Shown here: piece after piece, positions 9,041-17,874 of the stretch | Position numbering within the stretch: position 1 is the stretch's first letter | Layout of the letters: every line of letters starts with the position of its first letter | NCBI RefSeq assembly: GCF_019733355.1 | Contig: NZ_JAIHLQ010000021.1 | Location: forward strand, 53,774-117,773 | DNA: 64,000 nt | Source of the DNA: Pseudomonas baetica | Lineage (GTDB): Bacteria > Pseudomonadota > Gammaproteobacteria > Pseudomonadales > Pseudomonadaceae | Reading direction: 5' to 3' | Program-made: the position numbers and the translations under genes | Notes under the pieces: generated by a model | What the model saw: the letters and a program-made list of their open reading frames with translations, nothing else | Told to the model about the DNA's origin: nothing | Database searches by the model: none

Positions 9041-9129
9041 TGTGGGAGCGGGCTTGCTCGCGAAGGCGTCGGGTCAGCCAATATATATTTGAATGACACA
9101 CCGCTTTCGCGAGCAAGCCCGCTCCCACA
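9041..9129. repeat. REPIN
   Basis: TGTGGGAGCGGGCTTGCTCG at 9041 and the exact inverted TTCGCGAGCAAGCCCGCTC at 9106 lie between the BASS gene and rdgC. The two arms are almost perfectly complementary over 24 bp. Confidence 0.88.
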
Positions 9130-9148
9130 GTTTGAACTCCGCTGGTCT

Positions 9149-10069
9149 TTAGATCCCCTGCGGAGTCTCTTCCCCGCCCAGCGCTTCAACCAGCGCCGGC
9201 AGGAAGTCGCCGAACGTCAGCATCATCAGGGTGAAGCTGGCGTCCAGTTGGCCTAGAGCTTCGTCGCCGCCGTCCTGTTCCGCCTGATCCTGCAACAGGT
9301 CTTCGAATTTCAGGCGCTTGACGGTCATTTTGTCGTCGAGCATGAACGACAACTTGTCCTGCCAGGCCAGCGACAACTGAGTGACGACTTTGCCGGTGCT
9401 CAGGTGCAACTGGATTTCTTCGCTGGTCAGGTCCTGGCGCTTGCAGCGCACGATACCGCCGTCTTCGTGGGTGTCGCGCAGTTCGCACTCGTCCAGTACA
9501 TAGAAATCGTCGGCGGCTTTTTGCGTGGTGACCCAATCAGTCATCACAGCGGTCGGTGCCATCTTCACGGTCAGCGGACGGACGGGCAGGGTGCCGATCA
9601 CTTCACGCAGCGTGGAGAGCAGGTCTTCGGCACGTTTCGGGCTGGCCGAGTTGACCAGGATCAGACCCGTTTTCGGCGCAATGGCCGCAAAGGTCGACGA
9701 GCGACGGATGAAGGCACGCGGCAGGAAAGCCTGGATGATTTCATCCTTGATCTGATCGCGTTCCTTCTTATAGACCTTGCGCATCTGCTCGGCTTCGATC
9801 TCTTCGACCTTTTCCTTGACCGCGTCACGCACGACGCTGCCAGGCAGAATGCGTTCTTCTTTACGTGCAGAAATCAGCAGGAAGTCACCGCTGACATGCA
9901 CCAGTGGAGCATCTTCGCCTTTACCGAATGGCGCGACGAAACCGTAGGTGGTCAACTCCTGGCTTGCACATGGACGCGCCAGTTTGGTGGCCAGTGCAGT
10001 TTCCAGCGCCTCGGCATCGACAGGCAGGTCTTGGGTCAGGCGATAGATAAGCAGGTTTTTGAACCACAT
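9149..10069 (-). CDS. rdgC: Recombination-associated protein RdgC
   Basis: A 306-residue protein matching RdgC along its length: MWFKNLLIYRLTQ at the start, LVHVSGDFLLISARKEERILPGSVVRDA (about 75-105) and LPRAFIRRSSTFAAI (about 130-145). RdgC forms a ring-shaped dimer that encircles duplex DNA and restrains RecA-mediated recombination. The ATG at 10069 has an AAGGAG ribosome site; the longer frame upstream (MYKGETHP) is unlikely. It is a normal core gene, immediately before the tRNA cluster. Confidence 0.95.
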   Translation of the reverse strand: MWFKNLLIYRLTQDLPVDAEALETALATKLARPCASQELTTYGFVAPFGKGEDAPLVHVSGDFLLISARKEERILPGSVVRDAVKEKVEEIEAEQMRKVYKKERDQIKDEIIQAFLPRAFIRRSSTFAAIAPKTGLILVNSASPKRAEDLLSTLREVIGTLPVRPLTVKMAPTAVMTDWVTTQKAADDFYVLDECELRDTHEDGGIVRCKRQDLTSEEIQLHLSTGKVVTQLSLAWQDKLSFMLDDKMTVKRLKFEDLLQDQAEQDGGDEALGQLDASFTLMMLTFGDFLPALVEALGGEETPQGI

Positions 10070-10179
10070 GGGGTGAGTCTCTCCTTTATACAAAGGGGGG
10101 CATTATTGTCTTCGCCGTGGCATAGGCCAACCCTTCTCTAAGCCTTTGGAAGGCCTCGGAAAATTATTTAAAAAAGTGC

Positions 10180-10208
10180 TTGCCAGAGGTAGGGTCGCTC
10201 CGTAGAAT
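10180..10208 (+). promoter_or_regulatory. Promoter of the first tRNA-Val/tRNA-Asp pair
   Basis: TTGCCA (10180-10185) and TAGAAT (10203-10208) are spaced by 17 bp. A GC-rich discriminator (GCGCGCCAC) follows, as expected for a stable-RNA promoter. The tRNA begins 21 bases after the -10 box. Confidence 0.75.
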
Positions 10209-10228
10209 GCGCGCCACACCGAAGCGAA

Positions 10229-10304
10229 GGGTGATTAGCTCAGCTGGGAGAGCGTCTGCCTTACAAGCAGAATGTCGGCGGTTCGATCCCGTCATCACCC
10301 ACCA
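10229..10304 (+). tRNA. tRNA-Val (anticodon UAC)
   Basis: A 76-nt cloverleaf including encoded CCA. The acceptor GGGTGAT pairs with ATCACCC, the anticodon loop is CTTACAA and the T-loop TTCGATC. An identical copy lies at 10599. Confidence 0.97.
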
Positions 10305-10323
10305 TTCGTTTCAAGTGTTTAGC

Positions 10324-10400
10324 GCAGCGGTAGTTCAGTCGGTTAGAATACCGGCCTGTCACGCCGGGGGTCGCGGGTTCGAGTCCCGTCCGCTGCGCCA
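10324..10400 (+). tRNA. tRNA-Asp (anticodon GUC)
   Basis: A 77-nt cloverleaf. The acceptor GCAGCGG pairs with CCGCTGC, the anticodon loop is CTGTCAC, the discriminator is G and CCA is encoded. It lies 19 nt after tRNA-Val, in the same transcript. Confidence 0.97.
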
Positions 10401-10443
10401 TATTCGGTAACCTGGACCACTGAACGCCAGGTCACCACGGAAG

Positions 10444-10467
10444 AACCCGCTAAAGCGGGTTTTTTTC
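10444..10467 (+). terminator. Rho-independent terminator after the first tRNA pair
   Basis: AACCCGC-TAAA-GCGGGTT followed by a run of T. Confidence 0.9.
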
Positions 10468-10598
10468 TGTCTCAAGTTTGTACCTTGTTCCATCGGGTTT
10501 GTGTCGTTTCACCGGTTTTCGGATTTTTTGAAAAAAACTTCAATTAAATCAACACATTACGAAAACTTGTGGCATAATGCGCCCCGTAACGAAGCGAA

Positions 10599-10674
10599 GG
10601 GTGATTAGCTCAGCTGGGAGAGCGTCTGCCTTACAAGCAGAATGTCGGCGGTTCGATCCCGTCATCACCCACCA
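10599..10674 (+). tRNA. tRNA-Val (anticodon UAC), second copy
   Basis: Identical to the tRNA at 10229 and preceded by the same GAAGCGAA leader. A CATAAT -10-like box lies at 10573. Confidence 0.97.
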
Positions 10675-10693
10675 TTCGTTTCAAGCGTTTCGC

Positions 10694-10770
10694 GCAGCGG
10701 TAGTTCAGTCGGTTAGAATACCGGCCTGTCACGCCGGGGGTCGCGGGTTCGAGTCCCGTCCGCTGCGCCA
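10694..10770 (+). tRNA. tRNA-Asp (anticodon GUC), second copy
   Basis: Identical to the tRNA-Asp at 10324. The spacer from tRNA-Val differs at only two positions. The integrase gene begins 233 bp downstream, so the 3' end of this tRNA is a plausible integration site. Confidence 0.97.
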
Positions 10771-10816
10771 TATTTGCTTCCACTAAGGCCCACTGAACGC
10801 CTGGAAGCTACGGAAA

Positions 10817-10839
10817 TAGCGGCCTTGAGCCGCTTTTTT
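10817..10839 (+). terminator. Rho-independent terminator after the second tRNA pair
   Basis: AGCGGC-CTTGA-GCCGCT followed by six T. It marks the last clearly core sequence before the integrase. Confidence 0.85.
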
Positions 10840-11003
10840 CGTTTTCTGAATTCCACTGGAATCCATCTCCAGCCACGGTTTTTAAGTACACATTTAAGTA
10901 CACCGCTGGCACAGCCTTTTACGATTCCTTACGCATCAATTTTCGTATTGGTCCGTCTACCGCTGGGTTGTATTCCCCTCCTTGATGCAAAAGGAGGTGT
11001 CTG

Positions 11004-12332
11004 ATGGCTCTGACAGATACAGCGATCAAGCAAGCCAAGCCCGCCAGCAAGCCTTATACGTTAACTGATGGGGATGGCTTATCTCTGCAAGTGCCCACGA
11101 CGGGTTCGAAGCGCTGGCATTTCCGTTTCTATTGGCATGACAAGCAATTGCGTATTTCCCTTGGCATCTATCCCGACGTCAGTCTCAAGGAGGCTCGCCA
11201 GCGGAGAGAGGCTGCACGTGCGCTGGTGGCCAACAATATCGATCCCCGCTCACATCGTCGCGCCGAGCGCCAAAAAGCCTCTCACGCCGCCAACAACACG
11301 TTTGAAGCGGTTGCTGGTCGCTGGCATGAGTTCCGAAGTAAAAAGCTGACGAAAAGTAAGAAGGGCAGTGCAGGGCAAGCGAGCAAATACCTGAAGAAGG
11401 ACATGCTGCCGTGTTTGGGCGATCTTCCGATCTCAGATATTTCTCGTGGTGACGTGCTGGAGCTCATTAGGCGAATTGAGCGCAGAGGGGCGCTGGTCTC
11501 TGCTCGGAAGGTGCGCACCTGGCTCAACCAGATCTTCCGTTTTGCCATGGCGGAAGGGCTCGTTGATGTGAACCCAGCAGCAGATCTTGATATCGTTGCC
11601 GAGACGCCGCGGCCAGTTCGCCATAATCCCTTCCTCCAGGTAAATGAACTTCCAGGACTGCTCAGGACCGTAACCCACTATGGGTGTGCAGAAGCGACAC
11701 GGCTTGGTATTCGTCTATTGCTGTTGACAGGGGTACGTACAGGAGAGCTACGGGCGGCGACGCCAGACCAATTCGACCTCGACAAGGGGATCTGGCTGGT
11801 GCCGCCGGAGGGTGTCAAGCAACTCCGGAGTCGTGTTCGAACCCAGGGGAATGAGATCCCACCTTATGTGGTTCCGCTGTCTACCCAAGCAATTGCAATT
11901 GTGCAGCGGCTGATGCAGTTAAGGGCGCGCGGTGCGCGGTATCTGCTGGTTCACCGATACGAACCGCAGGAAATGATCAGTGAAAATACCCTTAACACCG
12001 CGATTAGCCGTATGGGTTACAAAGGAAGGCTCACCGGTCATGGCATCAGGGCTACCATCTCCACGGCGCTTAACGAGGTTGGCTTTGTAGAAGAGTGGAT
12101 TGAGGCGCAGCTTTCACACGCTGATACCAACCAAATTCGGGCTGCATACAATCATGCAGAATACGTCGAGCCGAGACGTAGGATGATGCAATATTGGGCG
12201 GATTTATTAGATGCCCTAGAGGTCGGCTTTGCTCCACCTAGGCCAGAAGCATACATGGCGCAGAGCGGTCGACGTTCAATGGATTTTCTGAACGCGCAGC
12301 AGGAGTCTGCTGGTGATGGTATGGGGTGCTAG
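11004..12332 (+). CDS. P4-type tyrosine site-specific integrase
   Basis: A 442-residue integrase with the N-terminal DUF4102 arm-binding domain (LTDGDGLSLQVPTTGSKRWH, about 20-40), a core-binding domain and the catalytic domain. Catalytic residues are visible: the first Arg in LTGVRTGELR (about 246), HGIR (about 346-349), LSHA (about 372) and the nucleophile Tyr in RAAYNHAEY (about 382). AAAAGGAGGTG precedes the ATG. It lies directly downstream of tRNA-Asp, the normal place for this family, and starts the accessory island. A tRNA-3'-end-like segment begins six bases after its stop. Confidence 0.95.
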   Translation: MALTDTAIKQAKPASKPYTLTDGDGLSLQVPTTGSKRWHFRFYWHDKQLRISLGIYPDVSLKEARQRREAARALVANNIDPRSHRRAERQKASHAANNTFEAVAGRWHEFRSKKLTKSKKGSAGQASKYLKKDMLPCLGDLPISDISRGDVLELIRRIERRGALVSARKVRTWLNQIFRFAMAEGLVDVNPAADLDIVAETPRPVRHNPFLQVNELPGLLRTVTHYGCAEATRLGIRLLLLTGVRTGELRAATPDQFDLDKGIWLVPPEGVKQLRSRVRTQGNEIPPYVVPLSTQAIAIVQRLMQLRARGARYLLVHRYEPQEMISENTLNTAISRMGYKGRLTGHGIRATISTALNEVGFVEEWIEAQLSHADTNQIRAAYNHAEYVEPRRRMMQYWADLLDALEVGFAPPRPEAYMAQSGRRSMDFLNAQQESAGDGMGC

Positions 12333-12337
12333 GGGTA

Positions 12338-12365
12338 GAGTGTTCGAATCACTCCGTCCCGACCA
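12338..12365 (+). other. tRNA 3'-end-like segment, possible att site or remnant
   Basis: GAGTG-TTCGAAT-CACTC forms a perfect T-arm and is followed by CGTCCCG, A and CCA, exactly the 3' half of a tRNA with a 7-nt acceptor strand and discriminator A. No matching 5' half is present, because the integrase frame occupies that position. The acceptor would pair with CGGGACG, which would suit a tRNA-Pro, but this is from memory. It shares only CCATATT with the tRNA-Asp 3' flank. Best read as an attachment-site remnant of a past or tandem integration. Confidence 0.5.
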
Positions 12366-12381
12366 TATTATTCAATGACTT

Positions 12382-12412
12382 AGCCCGGTTCGGAAACGAC
12401 CGGGCTTTGTTG
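12382..12412 (+). terminator. Rho-independent terminator
   Basis: AGCCCGGT pairs with ACCGGGCT across a 9-nt loop and is followed by a T-rich tract. It ends integrase transcription or belonged to the tRNA whose 3' end is copied just upstream. Confidence 0.8.
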
Positions 12413-13029
12413 TTTCTGGGATTTGATCATTTTGGTCACCGTTGGGTCACCGTTAGCAAAAAGCTCTTAAAGGGCCATTCGGGGCTTCGTCGCGTTGAAA
12501 CCTGTCAAGTCTGATCAGTTCTGATTGTATTGGCTGCGATCTTTTCCTTTTCGCGAATTTTCTATTGGGGGGGCTAGCTGACATCGACACGACTAGCTGT
12601 CTTCAGATTTTTTCTGATCACCACCAGAAGGATATGACAAATTAGGGCGAGGCCGATCACCAACTGCTTACGGTGGATGTTTTCGTCCTGCAGCTGGCAG
12701 AGTTCCCGTGCCTGTCGCAGCAGTGAGGGCGGGTGGAGCCAGTCAGATGGTCTCAGGAGGCAGGGCAAGCGTGAACCCATCATGTCGCATTGCTTGAGCT
12801 GAGATCGTCGCATGATAAGCGTTGTGGGAGGTCGATTTTTCTGGTGTTCGGAGGCAGGCCCGAACCGGGTAGTCAGGCAAAGCTCGAAGCGACTGGCAAA
12901 GTAAGCTTTCTCGAGGCTCGTCACATTGAATAGATTCGATGTAGATGTGCGCCCATCCATCGTTAGTGCATGTAATGGCTGAGGCTATGGGCGCTTAAAG
13001 TAAAGCGCCCGGTGAAAACTTCCTTTTAA
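12413..13029. other. 617-bp stretch without a convincing gene
   Basis: The only sizeable frame is on the minus strand at 12574-12960 (128 codons). It lacks a clear ribosome site and known motifs; its last part (RKQLVIGLALICHILLVVIRK region) could be one membrane helix. I see no repeats, tRNA or IS ends here. Confidence 0.5.
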
Positions 13030-13359
13030 CTACTCATTTTCATCTACGGCTACACTGAAGCTGAGGTCTTTTATCATTAGCGCGCCTGGAGTTACACATT
13101 CAGTGGCGTTAATAAATAGCTTGCCAGTGCTGAAGTGTTGGGTGTACTCCACCCTCCATGTGAAGAGCTGCTTTTCTTCGGTGTTTTCACCCCGCGATAT
13201 AGCGAAGAACGAAGTTTCGAATTCGACGTCGTCCTCATCATAGGCTTGTTGACTTGTCTGAACAGTATCACCTTGCTTCAAGGTGTCGGAGTCAACTCGA
13301 AACTCCTCATTTTGAAGGCTAATCACGGCCTCACCCACACTTTCGATGTAAAACGCCAT
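13030..13359 (-). CDS. Conserved-looking small acidic protein of unknown function
   Basis: A 109-residue protein rich in Glu and Asp, with alternating hydrophobic strands (AVISLQNEEFRVD, LFTWRVEYTQHFSTGKLFINA) that suggest a small beta-sheet domain. AAGGAG lies seven bases before the ATG, which supports a real gene. It is the last gene of the minus-strand run that includes the two DUF262 genes, 200 bp away, and may be an accessory to them. No family recognised. Confidence 0.6.
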   Translation of the reverse strand: MAFYIESVGEAVISLQNEEFRVDSDTLKQGDTVQTSQQAYDEDDVEFETSFFAISRGENTEEKQLFTWRVEYTQHFSTGKLFINATECVTPGALMIKDLSFSVAVDENE

Positions 13360-13560
13360 CCGATTTCACTCCTTGGTTAGAGTGGAATTGTAATGGTGAA
13401 TCAATGGATCAAGCCAGTATTTCGAAAACTGGTACTCAAGCCGGTCTGTCCCTGATCAGTCGGGGGCAGATGTCGGCTTTTGGCAAAGCCGACATTTGGA
13501 CAACCATCGTCAACAGTCTTACTAATCAGAAACCGGCTAACCCTTGAGCCGATCCTGCCG

Positions 13561-15834
13561 CTAGAGACCGAGCTCATCCATTGCAAGGAGCAACTTGGCA
13601 CCCTGTATGATCCGGTCAGTAGCATCTATGCCGTTTTCCTGTGGCACTCGATATATCTGGTCACTGCCGATGTTGAAGCTTGCACGTAAGTCCTCCATAT
13701 TCCGTGCGAGTTCAGGGTCGTCAGGTAAGTTTTCGAGTTTCCATCCGTCGTCGACACTTTCGATGGTGACAGTACCACCCGTTCGTTCCAGCCCGCGACG
13801 CAGGGTTTCGTATCCATAAAACCAGAGGTTGTTGTCTGGAACCTTCAAGCCGCTCGTGGTCGCCACCGCCGAGAGATAGGGGTCGCGGTAGTAACTGCGC
13901 ATGACTGTCTTGTCCAGCATGCAAATGCTGTAGCCACGTTGGCTGATGGCATAGCGGCCCGAGTTACCTTCACGCATGCGCGGGTACTTGACCAGGTAAT
14001 AACGCCAGTCCAGCACGTGGTCGCGTTCGCACGCGGTGAGGAACGCCTGCTGAATCTCTTTGAGTACGGCGAGATCGTTACCGCTTTGCGCGACCTGATC
14101 GAGTAGTTCGGTAAGGGGTTGTACCAACTGGGGACTCTTTCTGCTCGCAAGCAGATCCCGCCAGACTGCTTCACTGCGCGGCGAGCCGAAATCGAAAAAT
14201 CGGTAGCCGCCATAACGATCCTGCTTGCGCGAATAATCGCCCAGCGAGAGCAGTGCGCCGGTCAACTGTGGCCAACAGTGAGCATCTTCGAACAAGGTAA
14301 GAAACGCTAAGGCACGTTGGGCAAAAATTGCAGGGTCCAGAGCTGGGTCGAGGTCGAACACGGCCAGTGCGCCGTGCAGCACGCTGTTGTCTTCCAGTTG
14401 GTAGACCGCTTTTCGCAGCGACGGGTGGGCGGCAAGTAGGTTGATCTTGTCCTTTTCGTTCGCGATCTGCTTCTGATTGAAGGTCGATACGCCGTCCAGG
14501 GTTCCGTCGACTATGACACGGCGTACATCTTCCAATAAGGCGGGCATGTTCTGGGCGCGCATCTCACCGCCACCGGACGCTTCGATCAGGTTGCGCACGA
14601 TACGTAACTGTTCAGGGAAATCAGCGGTGTTGTGCATGCGATGCAGCAGCACTGCGTAGAGCAGAAGGCTATGAGCCTGACTCCACTCGGAATCCCCGTA
14701 ATGCCGGCAGCAACCACCGAAGAGGTCGATGCGGCTCTGGCCGGGCTGGGTGCGCAGAGGATTGAACAGCAGCAGGGCCGATGGGGATCGAGCGTCGGCT
14801 GCACGCAGCCAGGTGTTGAAGGCATCACTCGTGTCCAGGTCGACCCAGATATCGAAGGCTGCAAACAGGTAGTTCAGGTGCTCGACCGCCTTCGCTTGGT
14901 CGCTGGCAAACAGGCTTTGTGCCAACTGATCGAGGCTGGCCTTGCTGTCGGCGCGATTACCCTCGCGCCAGGCGCAAAGGTCAAACACAAAACGGAAGTA
15001 GCGCATGAATTGATCATCAATAAGCTGATCAGCGTCCTTGTAAGCCCAGATGACGTCCGTCCACACGGTATCAACCCTGTGTGCGAAATCGTCGGCTTGT
15101 GCAGGACAGGCGCTTTTGAGCAACGTCTCGAAATGCGCTTTGAAGTTTTCGAACGGCGTCAGCGGCTTGCCGCGAGAGTTCATCTTGATATAGAGATCGT
15201 CATTGAGCTTGTTCTTCACCACCGGCAGCAGGTGGAAGCTGATTGCCGGATGGTCGGTCGCGGCAAGACGTTCCCAGGCAGCAGCGAATGCTTCGCTGCT
15301 GGCGCTGGCAAAACGCTGTTCCAGCGCCTGCAGCATGACCAGCATGGCTCGGATACTGGAGTCATGTTGCCACCCGTGAAAATACCAGGGCTGATCGACA
15401 ATCCAACCCTTCAAATCGGTCTCGCCGGCGGGTGGTCGATAGTTGGCCAATGCCTCGCAGAACTGTCGGGCACTGGCGCGGGTGGCGTAGGTGAAGTTGC
15501 GCCATGCTTGCCCTTCGATGGGCTCGCCGGCCTGCCAGCTCAGGTACCAGTGCAGCAGGAACAGCGTGGTCAGGCGTTGTTGGCCATCCAGGGGATAGAG
15601 GGTGCCGTCCACGACATCGCCATAGATGAAATCCAGGCTGATGGGACGGTCGTCATGCATGACGGCATCATGCAAGGCGTCGACGAAGTCCTTGCGGATT
15701 CGCTCCACCGATGCGCCATGACGGCCTTGTGCATAGTCGCGCTGGATCAGCGGGATTTCGATTCTTTGGATTCGATGAGTCGCCTGCAAGTTTTTGTCGA
15801 AGAGTGAAATGTACGACGTGAGTGTGTGGTTCAT
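13561..15834 (-). CDS. DUF262-domain protein (GmrSD-like), second subunit
   Basis: A 757-residue protein. The N-terminal DUF262 domain has IPLIQRDYAQGRHG (about 27-40) and the signature LDGQQRLTTLF (about 85-95), which in GmrS/DndB-like proteins forms a ParB/Srx-fold nucleotide site. I see no DUF1524 HNH motif in its long C-terminal part, which instead ends in an uncharacterised domain with many aromatic residues (WRYYLVKYPRMREG). The ATG at 15834 overlaps the stop of the upstream gene by four bases, so the two are translationally coupled. A role in nucleotide-dependent restriction of modified DNA is inferred from GmrSD-type enzymes; the partner and target are unknown. Confidence 0.8.
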   Translation of the reverse strand: MNHTLTSYISLFDKNLQATHRIQRIEIPLIQRDYAQGRHGASVERIRKDFVDALHDAVMHDDRPISLDFIYGDVVDGTLYPLDGQQRLTTLFLLHWYLSWQAGEPIEGQAWRNFTYATRASARQFCEALANYRPPAGETDLKGWIVDQPWYFHGWQHDSSIRAMLVMLQALEQRFASASSEAFAAAWERLAATDHPAISFHLLPVVKNKLNDDLYIKMNSRGKPLTPFENFKAHFETLLKSACPAQADDFAHRVDTVWTDVIWAYKDADQLIDDQFMRYFRFVFDLCAWREGNRADSKASLDQLAQSLFASDQAKAVEHLNYLFAAFDIWVDLDTSDAFNTWLRAADARSPSALLLFNPLRTQPGQSRIDLFGGCCRHYGDSEWSQAHSLLLYAVLLHRMHNTADFPEQLRIVRNLIEASGGGEMRAQNMPALLEDVRRVIVDGTLDGVSTFNQKQIANEKDKINLLAAHPSLRKAVYQLEDNSVLHGALAVFDLDPALDPAIFAQRALAFLTLFEDAHCWPQLTGALLSLGDYSRKQDRYGGYRFFDFGSPRSEAVWRDLLASRKSPQLVQPLTELLDQVAQSGNDLAVLKEIQQAFLTACERDHVLDWRYYLVKYPRMREGNSGRYAISQRGYSICMLDKTVMRSYYRDPYLSAVATTSGLKVPDNNLWFYGYETLRRGLERTGGTVTIESVDDGWKLENLPDDPELARNMEDLRASFNIGSDQIYRVPQENGIDATDRIIQGAKLLLAMDELGL

Positions 15835-17633
15835 GCCATTTTCTCTTCGTTCAGGAAATAGGGCTTGGCGATCTCGAGGATTGTATCGAGGTAATGATTG
15901 CGATCCTGAGGGCCCCAGAAATGGTTCTGGTGCGCGTTCGCCGGGGTGTAGTACTTGAGGAATACATTGCGCGTGCACACCGGTATGTAGCCTCCCTTTC
16001 GGTCTACATCCAGAAGCATTTGCCGCTTGGCCTCGAACACCGCGTTGCTCAGCAGGCTGTTGTCCGACCTCGACAGCAGGACTAGGTTGGCGATGGAGTG
16101 CAGGCCATGAGCAGAGGCAGTCTGCTCGTCGGGCGCATTGAAAGCGGCGACGACACGACTGGCCAGGTCTTGAAAGGTGTTGCCAAAGTTCTGCGCCGTG
16201 CCGACTTGCTCAAGCGCTGTCTTCAGTTCCTCAAACAGCTGCGACTGTTGCGGGACGGTATCGGGCGCCAGCTCACTGAGCGCGGTCAAATGCAGCCTTA
16301 ACCAGGTTTGCCATTGTTCGGCCTTGGTCAGGTTCTCGGCATCCTGCGCATGGATGTGCTCCAGCGACCATGCCGTATCGGTGTGCATGTGGAAGGGGAA
16401 GCGTTGGTTGGCGTGTGGCACCCGGCGCATGGTTTCGACATTCACCAGCAACAGCAGGTTCAGCAACTTGTCGTAGTGCTTTCGGTCGTCATAGCTGAGC
16501 GCTTCCACGTCCGAAGCTTTGAGGCTCAGTGAATCTTGGATGCGGTGATCCAGGTCCTGTTCGAATTGACGTTTGCTCTGGTTTGCGGACAAACGAGCCA
16601 GTTCTCCGAAGTCCGTCCCTGTGAGTACCAGATAACCCACCTTATGAAACAGGTTGCGGTTGTTGAACCAGCCAAGCATCAGGTCATGCAGGTTGAGAAC
16701 CTGCAGCCAGAATGCCAGTGGGTCTGTTTCGATATCCGGCCGCAGAGACTCGAAGGTATGGTAGCGGGTCGACTTGCGTGACTGGCTGCCGGATACCAGC
16801 GAATCGAGCAAAAGGCTGATCCTGGTCGGGTAGCGGTCGGTAACCTTCGGCGAATTGCCACAGATGAAACCCCACAGCTCGGGGGCATGGAGATCGCGCT
16901 CGATGATGTCCCATTGGCTGGCGACCTCGGCGGCTCGATCGGCATGCTCGACCTTGATCCTGGACAGCAGCAACGCTTTGACCAACTCCGCATCCGTCAG
17001 CGGTATCCGGCCGACGTTCAATCGAGTGAACAGGGCCGTGGCATCCATGTCTTCGGGGGCCTGATACCAGATCACCGCGACTTTCTCGAACAGCGCTTCG
17101 TAGAATTTGTTGGCCGCGAATTGAGTGCGAGCACCGTGTTTATCGAACCACTGACCAATACAGCGATAAGCCCTGTGCAAATGGAAGTAATCGATGTTGC
17201 TGTCGTAGTCTTCCAGCTCCTCATCGCCGAGCCTTTCGAGAAATGTTGCGCTCCCTGGGCGGGTTTCGTAGTGCAGTGAATAGGGCAGCGGGGCCTTGTT
17301 CAAACCCGTTTTATGCATGTAGAGCAGTATCAGGTAGATCGTGGTCAAGCGCTGCTGCCCATCGACCAATTCCCATTGACATGTTTGCGCCGTAGAGCCT
17401 CGTGAATGCTGTTTGACCACAATGGGCTGTAGATTATAGGGCTGGTCCAGTTCTGCGGTTTTCAACGCCTGCCAGATGTCGTTCAGCAGGCGGTCCACAT
17501 CCGTAGTGTCCCAACGGTAGCCACGTTGGTATCCAGGCACCCTGAAAACACCAGAAATATCGCCTACGAATTTGCTAGCCAGCGTTGCTGCAGTCAAATC
17601 GACACTGTGTGAGTCCAAGCAAAGTTCTTCCAT
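15831..17633 (-). CDS. DUF262 + DUF1524 (GmrSD-like) putative restriction nuclease
   Basis: A 600-residue protein with both halves of the GmrSD type IV enzyme layout. DUF262 shows FRVPGYQRGYRW (about 29-40) and ELVDGQQRLTTIYL (about 86-99). The C-terminal DUF1524 region has the HNH-type SLEHIHAQDAEN (about 418-429), followed by NLVLLSRSDNSLLSN, the usual structural asparagines. GmrSD cuts glucosylated hydroxymethylcytosine DNA using NTP; whether this one does is unknown. It lies between a WYL regulator and a second DUF262 gene that it overlaps by ATGA, so the three look like one defence operon. Confidence 0.85.
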   Translation of the reverse strand: MEELCLDSHSVDLTAATLASKFVGDISGVFRVPGYQRGYRWDTTDVDRLLNDIWQALKTAELDQPYNLQPIVVKQHSRGSTAQTCQWELVDGQQRLTTIYLILLYMHKTGLNKAPLPYSLHYETRPGSATFLERLGDEELEDYDSNIDYFHLHRAYRCIGQWFDKHGARTQFAANKFYEALFEKVAVIWYQAPEDMDATALFTRLNVGRIPLTDAELVKALLLSRIKVEHADRAAEVASQWDIIERDLHAPELWGFICGNSPKVTDRYPTRISLLLDSLVSGSQSRKSTRYHTFESLRPDIETDPLAFWLQVLNLHDLMLGWFNNRNLFHKVGYLVLTGTDFGELARLSANQSKRQFEQDLDHRIQDSLSLKASDVEALSYDDRKHYDKLLNLLLLVNVETMRRVPHANQRFPFHMHTDTAWSLEHIHAQDAENLTKAEQWQTWLRLHLTALSELAPDTVPQQSQLFEELKTALEQVGTAQNFGNTFQDLASRVVAAFNAPDEQTASAHGLHSIANLVLLSRSDNSLLSNAVFEAKRQMLLDVDRKGGYIPVCTRNVFLKYYTPANAHQNHFWGPQDRNHYLDTILEIAKPYFLNEEKMA

Positions 17634-17874
17634 GATTTACGATCTCGAATCGGGTGCTGGGTAGGCATGGGATGTTTGGCGCTTCGCGTGGATTCAATCA
17701 CCCAGTGCGGCTCATTGCCATCATTTTGACTGGCGGATGGGCAAAATCCATGAAACTCAGCCTTCCAGGCGTCCACCCGACATCCCGAATGCCTATGTCT
17801 GGTCAGTGGCAGCACGTTTGGGTAGCCATGTCCAAAGCACTTACGCAATTGCATCGGATCTGCGGTCCGGGCAA

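Noticed and set aside
8037..9128. Longer BASS protein starting at 9128
   Set aside because: The extra 42 codons run through the REPIN; the ATG at 9002 has a good ribosome site and the normal family length.
10180..10786. Two short plus-strand frames with nearly the same translation
   Set aside because: They run through the duplicated tRNA-Val and tRNA-Asp genes and only mirror the tRNA sequences.
10694..12365. tRNA-Asp 3' end and the segment at 12338 as the two ends of one small integrase element
   Set aside because: They share only CCATATT plus bases common to all tRNA T-arms, too little for a direct repeat made by integration.
12574..12960. 128-codon minus-strand frame after the integrase
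   Set aside because: No ribosome site and no coding character beyond a possible hydrophobic end; kept only as a remark in the region entry.
14632..15807. 391-codon open frame on the plus strand
   Set aside because: It is antisense to the second DUF262 gene, has no motif, and is explained by codon bias.
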